DNA of 64,000 nt from Acorus gramineus. Its lineage: Eukaryota > Streptophyta > Magnoliopsida > Acorales > Acoraceae. The position numbers and the translations under genes are program-made. The notes under the pieces were generated by a model. That model ran no database searches. It was not told the origin of the DNA and saw only the letters and a program-made list of their open reading frames with translations. The stretch spans positions 3,031,685-3,095,684 of the forward strand of contig JAUJYN010000015.1 of the NCBI GenBank assembly GCA_030737835.1, given 5' to 3'. This document shows positions 54,965 through 64,000 of the stretch, in pieces (within the stretch, counting starts at the first letter, position 1; each line of letters opens with the position of its first letter).

Positions 54965-57356
54965 TATGTGACTGGCATGCTATGGATATAGTACCTGTCT
55001 TTAAGTAACTTCATCATCACCACTATTGAATCTAACCATTAACAAGCTCATTGATGAAGTAGTGATATTCATTGTTGCTTCTTCAAACACCATGATATTA
55101 GTACCACATCAAGATGAAAATTAAACCATATATATTGTCCTTGTCACATAACCAATTATATTTTTCTTGTCACATTGCCAGCCCAATCACTGTCTGTATA
55201 CAAAACAACTTTGAAAACGTTGACCTTTTTGTACTTGATTCGGAGGTCTTCATATTACAGTGATGACTATTGGAATCTGGACTTTAGCGACAGCTATGGC
55301 CAAGAAGAAACCGTCGCTAATTATTAGCTAGATTTGCATAACTCTATGCGCAACTATTGGCCAGACAACCCCCTGATATCCGTGATAGTGAGGAGACTTG
55401 GCTTGTATAAATTTGATGTAGTTCAGTTTCTCTTATAATCTTTTTTTAATGCATTTATGGTATCATCATTTTGATGTTGACAAAAATAATATATAGGTAA
55501 CAACAACTGCAAATAGTCAAAACTGAATTAAACAAGTTATTAAGCATACTAACTACAAAAAAATCCTGTTCAGCGGAGGAGGTGATCATCGGCATGTTTG
55601 TTTTATTTTATAATTAAATCTCTATTAATTTTCATATTTTAATTTATGTTGACAATAGAAAAGATAGAGGACAGAGAGTAGTCCCTACACGAGTAAATTA
55701 AAGAATTTTTACCCACATCATCATACCAAAGAATCTGAGGTTTTGTTGGTAAAAACATTTAACGACGCTATTTATGAGACGAAATTACCAAAGAAACATC
55801 TCGGCAATTAAAACATTTACCAACCAAATTTACCTTTTTACAAGGAAATATTTTCCTAGGAAATGTCATATTTGTTGTACTGCATAGTCATACTACGTTA
55901 TTATAATCACGTAAGCATATCAATTATAAGATCTAGAGAAAAATTATAAACCATGTTCAAAAGCATCAAAGATTTGTTGTTACTAAAAATCACTTAAATT
56001 AGATCACTACCTCAAGTACTATTTCTAGTGGGTCTAAAATTCGATCAGTTAAAATGAAATTGAAAAATTATCAATCACAAACAAATATCACACATACTAT
56101 ACATTAATATTACCTGGGCCTTGCATGAATCAAAACAAAAGACAAAAAACGTCACAAAGCATATATATTAAGGACATAAATAATGAAAATGATTATTAAA
56201 AACTCTTAGATTAAAGGAACTGAAACCCTAATGTTATTGGCAAAAAAAAAAAAAAACATGTTTCATCCAACCAAATGCATACCTTGTTGTTATTGAAACA
56301 TGACTACACACGAGTTGCATATAAATATTGCATGTAACAAAACATTAAAAAATAATTCAGAAACAATTTTGCTATGATTGTAAACTAGTTTGTAAAGGAT
56401 CAAAGTAATGCACTCACATAGAGAGGAGGCCGACCAAGTCTGCTTTTCTAAGCATCACACATGCCTCTTCAAAAGAGCAAGTGAACTATCCATAAATAGT
56501 GAACCACTTCGATATTGCATGTTATGGAAAGATCACTCACCTTCTTTAAGAGACCTATGGTACGTTTAGAGAAGCGAGAAGCAGACTTGGTGGGCCTTTT
56601 GCGGCATAATAAAAATCAAACATGAATAAAAGAAAATAAAATTCTCGATGAAGTGAGGAAGAGTTGCTACTTTGGTTTTCTATGGGCAAATGGTGGATAT
56701 ATATATATAACTCAAGTGTGTCAATGTTATTGCAATATATGTACCAATGGAAGATTTTAAATCTTTGCCACAAATATTTTTTCAAAGATTATGTTTTAGA
56801 TTATGATGGGCTCTACATATAAGATAACCATTGATAATTCTTCAAATGTATTCAAGGAGGGACTTTTTGAGAAAGTATTACTGTATGTTTGACATTCATG
56901 GCATGACAAGGATGAATTATTTAACCCCAGATTTTTTTATTAAAACTTTAGATTTTCATTACACAACAAGAGAGGCTAAGTTTAGTTAATGATTTATTTT
57001 ATGTAATTATTATTTTTCTTTGTTGCTTCAACTCATAAAATTTGATTGTTAGATAATGTTAATGTTTTATTTTTTGGTTTGTAAGTCCAAAATTGTTTTG
57101 CATTATAATATTAGCAATTAGCAAATGTACAAAAAAATTAAGCAATTACATTGCTAATACAAATTAACCAGAGTGACAGAAAAATGGGTGTTGCGAGGGA
57201 ACATACTTAATGAACTGAAACTGTGCATTTGCCTCACCCCTTCTCAATCTACCTGATTATACCAACAGAACACATATATTCACAAAAGTGATAGGTGCCA
57301 CTTAAGCTTTTCACATATAAACATGATACCACTGCATTCTCTGTAAAGGAGGTCCT
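54965..57356. other. AT-rich intergenic DNA with CACTA-like debris
   Basis: No gene is supported. TTAGCGAC (55284-55291) and GTCGCTAA (55313-55320) form an inverted pair like the subterminal repeats of plant CACTA transposons. Similar wording (CCAACCAAATTTACC, TTAACGACG) recurs at 55755-55840. A TA-repeat lies at about 56696-56708. Confidence 0.5.
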
Positions 57357-58020
57357 TCAATGCCGGTCATACTTGAGATGGGCTATACCAAGTGACCCCA
57401 TTTGCCTTTGAGAGCTTGCAAGCAAATCAGCCGAAATATTACCCTCTCTATGGATGTGGAAGAACTTGATGCTTGAGAAGGAAATGCAGTCCTCCTTGAT
57501 AGAATTGACAAGCTGTCACACTTTCCATGGAACTATTCTGCATGAAGTGATCCAAGGTAAGGCAACTTTGGAATCACTCTCCACACAAAGGTTTTGGAAA
57601 CCAAGCTCCAAAGCCATTTTGATGTTCTGCCCGATTTTCATTAGCTCTAGGTGGTTGATAGACTTCCCCGGAGTCTTTGCAGCATCAACAATGATCAGAT
57701 TTCCTTAATGGTCCCTTATGAGAAACCCATAGCCTACTCCATCCTTCGATAAGGAGCCGTTAGTGTTTGCTTTGACCCACTCCCATGGAGGAAGTTCCCA
57801 CTTCACTCCAACCGAATGTAGAGAGAGTTCAGAGATGGTGAACCCCAGCCCTATTTTGATGCGGTCCATATCAACAGATATTACAGCCTTGAAGTATTGA
57901 CTCAGTATTAGTTTAATATCATGTAATGGAAGTGTAACAATTAAGTCCTTTTGGTTCTGCTTTCCTCTAAAGATTCTTTAGTTCTTTTTCAACCAAACAA
58001 GCCAAATGGTGGTACTCAGC
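57357..58020 (-). pseudogene. RNase H-like domain (non-LTR retrotransposon type)
   Basis: On the minus strand the frame reads IKIGLGFTISELSLHSVGVK, WEWVKANTNGSLSKDGVGYG, then LELMKIGQNIKMALELGF, CVESDSKVA and FHIHREGNISADLLA. This is the plant RVT_3-type RNase H fold that ends many LINE ORF2s and also occurs alone in plant genomes. Catalytic positions seen: Glu in LELM, Asp in ESDS and Asp in SAD. The first Asp (normally in TDGS) is Asn. There are two in-frame stops within the domain and a final TGA at 57357-57359. No RT is adjacent, so it is a stranded fragment. Confidence 0.75.
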
Positions 58021-59044
58021 ATATTCTGTAGAATAAATTATTCCTGAATTTTTTTAAAAATTCATAACTTTTTAAGTATAACTATAATTGGGTGATCAAT
58101 AGCTCGTTGGAAAGGGCTTTGTGATATATACTTATAATTATGAAATAGATTTTTTCTAAAAATAACTATATTACGATAAAAGTGAGATTAAACATTGAAA
58201 CTCAAATTTGACCCAAAATTAGCTATTTATCATCTATATTCTATGATTATCTCAATCCAAATCTAATAATAAAATAATAACAAAAAAAATGACGATGTGA
58301 CATGATCACCGCCATTCATTCACATTAAAAAGATAGATGTAATGAATATCTAATATTATCTTTTAAAATATTAAAAATAATGTTTTTTTTTTCTATTCTT
58401 ACCCTTAATAATCATAAATCATAAATACCTAAGATTAAAATTAGAAATGAAAGTGTTACAAAGGAAATGAAATTAAGGATTTGTAGATTTGGATAAGATA
58501 GATTTGGTGAATATCTCACATTATTCATTTTATTTTTCCATTCTTTGCCTTAATGCAAAAATAATAATCATAGAAAATTAAGGGTAAATTCAGAAATGAA
58601 AATGTTATAAAGAAACAAAGTTGAAAAACTTAAACACTTTCGGTTAGTATATAGTTCTTACCCTTAATGCAAAAATAATTATCATAGAAAACAAAGGTAA
58701 ATTTGGCAATGAAAGTGTTACAAAGAAACAAAGTTGAAAAAATTAAAAACTCTTGTTGGTATATAGATAGATTGGAGTGTATATGTACGTAATGTAATTC
58801 CCCAATTATTGCAAATTTATGAAGGTTGAAAAACTTTAATGCCATATAGATAGATTGGAGTGTGTATGTATGTAATGTAATCCCCCAATTTTTGTAAGTT
58901 TATCAAGTATCTGGACAACTATTGCCTCTGTTTTTGTTTTTTTGTTTTTATTGGTGTTAATAGTCAAGTGGTGTGTGAGAATAAACGTGCTCTTATATTT
59001 TTTCCTCTATCGGATTAGTCAACTTATTTTTAGGTTTCATTTAG
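58021..59044. repeat. AT-rich spacer with diverged direct repeats
   Basis: Segments at about 58540-58650 and 58660-58770 repeat with TTAATGCAAAAATAAT.ATCATAG, GAAAGTGTTA and ACAAAGAAACAAAGTTGAAA. A third diverged unit lies near 58400-58480. ATATAGATAGATTGGAGTGT occurs at about 58761 and 58842. No coding signal. Confidence 0.65.
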
Positions 59045-59572
59045 AAAAACCATACAACCCCATGAAATCTAACTGAAATCCATATAACCCATTGACTTTT
59101 CTTAAAATCCATATAACCCCCTGAAAACATCTAGTAAATCCAAATAACCCATAAATAAAATTTAAGTTAATAGAAGATGAATATTTTTTGAATATTTTAT
59201 TTGATTAACCCTGATTGAAAACACGATATACTAAAAAATGACTACAATGTGTTAAAAATGTGAAAAGTCTTATAAAAATAACGATTTTATCCTCTCTGGA
59301 TATATTATAAAACCCTATCCGGAGGGGTAAAGTCCTCATTTATAGAAGTTTTTTCGCATTTTTAACACATTGTAGGTTTTTTTTGTACAATGTGTTTTCT
59401 ACCAGAGTTAATCAAACATAATATTTACAAAATATTCATCATCTATAAACGTAAATTTTATTCAGGGGGTTATTTAGATTTCTAAGTGTTTTCAGGGTTA
59501 TATGGATTTTAAGAAACGTCAAAGGGTTATATGTATTTCAGTCAGTTTACAGGGGGTTATATGGATTTTTTT
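59045..59572. mobile_element. Foldback (long-TIR) element
   Basis: The left arm (about 59045-59235) and the reverse complement of the right arm (about 59385-59572) share AAAATCCATATAACCC, TTGAC.TTTCTTAAAATCC, GATGAATATTTT and TTTGATTAA. The element is nearly palindromic with a roughly 150-bp centre that itself folds (TGTGTTAAAAATG/CATTTTTAACACA). It encodes nothing. The target duplication is not clear. Confidence 0.75.
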
Positions 59573-60689
59573 CCTATATTTAAATGTTATTAGCATTTGT
59601 TTGAGATTTTTTACCTCTTAAAGTCTATCGATGGCATCGCAGTATATATTTCATCAATGGATTTACCAACCAACACAAGTATTTATCCTACCCAAATCTA
59701 ACAATGAAAGTGGAATCATATTAATAGAAATGTTGGAAAAGATATTGATAGTCTCAATAAATACACTGAAATGTAGCATTCGTTCATAAGTACTAGGGAG
59801 GAAAAGCAAAAAAAAAAAAATGAATGAATGAAAATTATGAATGTTAACACAAAAATAAAAACTTAATTTAATTCTACAATATGTGGGATTTAGTTGACAT
59901 TAGAATTGGAAATTATGAGAATTCAGACGGTAAATAATTTTCTATTACTATGAGAATGAAATTATGCAATAATCGAAAGAAAGATGCAAATTGTATCTCT
60001 ATTGTGGCATCTTCCCTTGTTTTTGTAAATAACATAATTATTTCTAGAAATGCAAAAGCTCCCTATGGCATCTTCCCCTATTTTTGTAAAGAATATGATT
60101 TTGGAGATTCATCTCCCTGATCCAAACCAGTTGTTTTTGTTGTAAGCTCCCTGTGGCATCTTCCCCTGTTTTTATAAAAACTGTACATTCCTTTTTTCTG
60201 CGATACAAGCTTTATTACGGAAAAAAAAAAAAGAAGGAAATAGGTCGGGTAGGGGGTATAGCTCCAAGGAAGTGGAAGTATTAAAATCATTATCATCAAA
60301 ATCATATAGGATTTTTAGTCAAATGTTACTTGAGTGCCATAATTGTGGAAAATATGGCAATATATAGAGAAATTTTAGAGTAAGACTAGAATTCGTGCTA
60401 ATTTTATAAACTAAAAGCAGCTAATGAACAAGTGAACAAAGAAAAATAATGTCTTCATAGATCTCTAATATTGAAAAACTGAAGATGTTTGATATTTTGA
60501 TAGTGGCTCTAGCAATCTTATTGATAGTGCAAAAATTTATTTGTGAACTAAATGATCGTGAAAGATGGGTGATAGCAGAAGAGTAGTTGTGCAAGGAAAA
60601 TAAACCATTGTAGTTCATCTAAATTTAGGTAAACATGATCCATGATTTTATGTATGTTCTTGGTTTGGTTCAAAATTTTATTAGGTTAA
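59573..60689. other. AT-rich intergenic DNA
   Basis: No gene is seen. A diverged unit with TGGCATCTTCCC.T.TTTTT occurs three times (about 60005, 60066 and 60155). Confidence 0.55.
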
Positions 60690-63018
60690 GCCAATTCATA
60701 AAAAATGGTTATCATTCTATTTTTGGTCGCAAAAGGCCAGGTCATATCATTAATAACTGTTGGAAACTTCATCCGGAGAAATGTTAGGTTTCTCGTATGC
60801 TACCGCAAGCTTCTCATGGTCTTGGTGGTGGTCGTGGTTTGATTCACCACTGCTGTTGCTACTTCTAGTACACAGGGTCTACCTACCTTTGATCATATTG
60901 ACACCCTAATCAATCAGCGCCTTGAGCAACTTTTACTTCATTGACCTCAGTCTTGTTCTACTACTCCCTAAGCCTTCTCTTCCACTTCGGGTAATTCTAT
61001 CTCTTGGATTTTTTTATTATAGTGCATCCCATCATTTGATACCTGATAGTTATGTGCTCACTGTGTATTCACCCGCTCCTTCTCATTTGCCTCCGATTCA
61101 CACGGTTGATGGTTCTATCCTAGTGTGGATCTATCATCACCACCTCTGATTTCACTGGTCGTCTTTCCATTCTATTTGTTTTACATGCACCACATCTCTG
61201 CATGAACGTTATTTCTATTAGGTGGCTTTTGTGATTCCGGTCTGATAGTTTCTTTCACTTCTTCTGGTTGTTTTGTGTAGGATCCACGCTCAGGGTGGAG
61301 GATTGGCATTGGTCGTAGAGTTTGTGGGTTGTACTTCGTAGAGTATCTGTATCTCCCAGTTCTGTCTTCTGTGGTAGTGTTACTTCTAATGTCGATATGT
61401 GGCATAGAAGGTTAGGTCATGTCTCTGAGTCCCGTCTTAAAGGCATCTTTGAGTCTGGTGTGTTAGGATCTACTTCTTTTTCTTCTATGTCTGTGTATGA
61501 GGGCACTAATTGGCCAAATCTGTGGCCCTTCCTTTTAGTACTAGTAATAATCATTCCACCACTCCTTTTGAGTTAATGCATTCTACATTTGGGGCCCTCC
61601 ACCCGTGCATTCTCTAAGTGATTTTTCTTATTATGTTAGCTTCATTGATGATTATTCTCGTTTTACGTGGAATTATTTACTGTGTAATCGCTCTGACGTT
61701 GTTGACTTCTATGATGTTTTTACCACCATGATTCACACTCAGTTTCAAGCTCACATCAAAACTTTTAACTCTGCTTGCGCTAAAGAATACATCTCTTCTA
61801 CAATGCGCTCTCTTATCCTGTCTCATGGCACACTCTTTCAGTAGTTCTGTCCCTACACTCATGAATAGAATGGTGTTGCGGAACACAAACATCGTCACAT
61901 TCATGAGATGAATCGCGCTCTCTTACTGTCCTCGTTTGTTCCACAGCATTTATGGGCCTAGGCTGCCCTTCTTTCTGTTCATCCCATTAATATAACTCCC
62001 TCCACCACTCTCTGGCATGTCCCCTCATGAATATCTCTATTCTTCCTATCCTGACTTCAGTCGTCTTCATGTTTTTGGTTGTATGTGTTATGTTCTACTC
62101 CCTCCTCATGCTTGCGACAAGCTCTCTGCTCGGTCGGTTTGATGTATTTTCTAATAGATAAGTTTTGAGCATAAGGGATATCGTTGTTATGATCCCGTGG
62201 GTCATCCATTTTGGTTTGACTGCCATATATCTTTTGTTGAGGATGTTCCTGATTTTTCATCTATATCCCCTGAGTTCACTTCTCCTATTCCTTCTTCTGT
62301 TTGGTCTTGTCATGTCTTGTCATTGAGTCTCTTTCTCTTCCTGGGTCATCGTCTGTATCTTTACCCTCTCCTAATCCTTCCCTTATTAGGTTTTCTCTGA
62401 TCGAGTGTGATCTTCCCAGCTCCTCTCCCTATCTTCCTCCAAATGCCTCTTCTAGTGTTCCATCTTCTGTGCCTGACACCCTTCTGCCTGATGTAGATCT
62501 GAGTTGAATCGCTCGCTACCCTCAATGCAAGTGTCGTTTGCATGCCCACTTCAGTTTGGATGATGGACCCCTTGATCAGTTTGATTTTGCTTCAGTGAGC
62601 TCCTATTCTTCACAACTTTATGCATTTCTTACACCTATCATGCTCATATGGAGTCCCGGTCCTATCAAGAGGCAGTTCAACACCTTGAGCACCTTGAGTG
62701 GCGACAAACCATGGATGAGGAGTTCTAGGCATTTTGGGAGACCCATACGTGAGATATTGTTCCTCTTCCCCTGAGTGTCGAGCCTATTAGTTGTAAATGA
62801 ATTTTTAAGGTCAAACATCAACCTGATAGATCCATTGAATGACACATGGCTCGTCTAGTTGCACGCAGCTTCACACAGGAGTATGGGATTGATTATGAGG
62901 AGACTTTCACCCCTGTTGCACAATTGACCATTGTTCGCACCCTTCTTGCAGTTGTTGTGACTCGTCACTAGCCTCTTTTTCAAATGGATGTGAAGAATGC
63001 CTTTCTTCATGGGGAGTT
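60690..63018 (+). pseudogene. Ty1/copia gag-pol remnant
   Basis: Fragments in copia order: zinc-knuckle-like GRKRPGHIINNCWKLHPEK (about 60728-60785); pre-integrase WHRRLGHVSESRLKGIFESG (about 61400-61460); integrase core (SYYVSFIDDYSRFTW at about 61628, GVAEHKHRHIHEMNRALLLS at about 61874); VFGCMCYVLLPPH (about 62070); then the start of RT ([20 protein letters not shown] at about 62854, FQMDVKNAFLHGEL at about 62980). Many stops and frameshifts are present, and the sequence is cut at about 63018 before the RT catalytic centre by LTR H. No LTRs of this element are visible. Confidence 0.88.
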
Positions 63019-63651
63019 GTCAGGGGTGACCAAGGGTGATTAACAGCCTAGTCAGTCCTAATATCCTATGTCACCTATTGAGGGGTGAGGGTGAGGGTGT
63101 GGTGGGTCGGCGATGTAGCGACCCACTGGATTGTGTAGTTCCTGCCACTTTGTGGCTTGATTAATTATTTGTAGTTAATATAAATTGTGATGCATGGGTT
63201 GTGCTATTCACTGAGCGTGTGGCTCACCCCTCGCATATATATTTTTCTCCAGTTATCACTGGGTCGGACTTGAAGGAGGAGCTCCCTGAGGGACCTCATC
63301 AGTAGCGGAGCAGCGCCACATCCCGCGAGTGTTAGAGGCCATCAGCATCCCTTTTTGCTTGTATGTATTATATTTCTGTGCTTGGGAACCTGCTTGTATT
63401 ATATTTTGATGTGTATTCGTGTATATTGGCTCTCACAGGACAGTTGATTATGTATCGAGCCTGTAATGTGTTTTTGATTTACAGATTCAGTCTTTAGCTT
63501 CCGCTATTTGTGTATATATCATGTCAGCCTCTTTGTTGTCTGTGTTGTCATTTTGATGTTGTTTAGGGTATGTTATTGACCTCCTGTATAGATTGTTGAT
63601 ATCATGTATACACTTGCCGCGTCCCGGGGACGGCCGCCCTGGGGCGTGACA
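63019..63651 (+). mobile_element. 5'-truncated 5' LTR of a gypsy element (copy H)
   Basis: Joined directly to copia RT sequence at about 63019. It covers only the last 630 bp of the LTR: one repeat unit like those in E, the stem-loop motif, acceptor 63251-63252, last exon 63253-63305 with its TAG, and GGGGCGTGACA at 63651. A primer site follows, so it is the 5' LTR of an element that extends beyond the window. Confidence 0.92.
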
Positions 63652-63656
63652 AAAGT

Positions 63657-63669
63657 TGGTATCAGAGCC
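63657..63669 (+). other. Primer binding site of copy H
   Basis: TGGTATCAGAGCC, five bases after the LTR end, identical in sequence and spacing to 10275-10287. Confidence 0.95.
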
Positions 63670-63772
63670 TGGTCCTGTCAGAGCCAATTGTTTTCTTTCT
63701 TCGTAGAGATGAGTCCTAGGATTTCTATATGAGTATTCTGATCCTAGTGTCTGGTTTTCTTAGGTTGCTGAT

Positions 63773-64000
63773 ATGCCTCCTCGCAAAGGACAGCGCGGAC
63801 GTGGTCCCTCTCGACCTTTGGAGGTTTCCGGACCTACCAGAGGCGAGGATGCTACTGGAGAGTCCTCGGCTGTGAGGCCAGGATCGGCGCAGGAGCCTCC
63901 TGCCTGGGAGCGCGCGTTCGCGCGGATAGCGGATTTGGTGGAGACTCAGACTAGGGCACTGGAGGTCGAGACGAGAGTATTGGCTGAGCAGGCTCGAGAG
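63773..64000 (+). CDS. Ty3/gypsy gag, N-terminal part, runs off the window
   Basis: Open for all 76 codons to the window edge. Starts MPPRKGQRGRGPSRP and is closely similar to the broken gag of copy B. Where B has TAG (10559-10561) this copy has CAG, and the frame stays open through ALEVETRVLAEQARE. The ATG is nine bases after the conserved TTTTCTTAG site, the same as in B. The N-terminus is basic (Arg-rich) and then a Gln/Glu/Ala-rich likely coiled coil. This copy may be less decayed than B; whether it is functional cannot be judged here. Confidence 0.85.
   Translation, partial: MPPRKGQRGRGPSRPLEVSGPTRGEDATGESSAVRPGSAQEPPAWERAFARIADLVETQTRALEVETRVLAEQARE

Overview
This is plant nuclear DNA, almost entirely transposable-element sequence. 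It carries Ty3/gypsy LTRs with plant initiator-Met tRNA primer sites, plant L1-type LINEs, a Ty1/copia relic, a PPR-type pseudogene, spliced-looking genes and AT-rich spacers. I cannot name the species. Only one ordinary host gene is supported, a 122-codon intronless gene at 54494-54862. I saw no tRNA, rRNA or CRISPR.

Layout. 1-2139: 3' part of a long gypsy LTR (copy A), sitting in a minus-strand gag-bearing LTR element (2140-6282). 7609-17059: a complete, decayed Tekay/Del-like gypsy element (copy B) with 2.6 kb LTRs, PBS, PPT and a perfect AAACA target duplication. 19290-22246 and 30784 to about 33700: Tat-like gypsy remnants with antisense extra ORFs. The first is split by solo LTR C (22247-30783), which itself holds solo LTRs D (22894-25440) and E (25873-29064). 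35764-45115: a minus-strand LINE broken by solo LTR F, a Mutator-type MITE and solo LTR G. 45240-45640: a PPR pseudogene. 46455-47325: a long-TIR element. 47667-50621: solo LTR J. 51114-54124: a plus-strand LINE with a 15 bp target duplication, ending about 280 bp upstream of the host gene's TATA box. 57357-58020: an RNase H-like pseudogene. 59045-59572: a foldback element. 60690-63018: a dead copia element fused at about 63019 to a truncated gypsy LTR (copy H), which is followed by an intact PBS and the start of an open gag that runs off the window.

A to H and J are related long LTRs. Six (C, D, E, F, G, J) are solo LTRs with target-site duplications, against one LTR pair (B), so LTR-LTR recombination has been frequent. 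They share terminal motifs, two potential stem-loops and the hallmark I find most interesting: an ordered set of splice-like sites. These include a 36-nt putative micro-exon of constant length in A-E and G, and a final acceptor 9 nt before the gag ATG in both elements where it is visible (B, H). I propose that these retrotransposons splice their roughly 2 kb LTR leader. This is inferred from sequence conservation and has not been shown.
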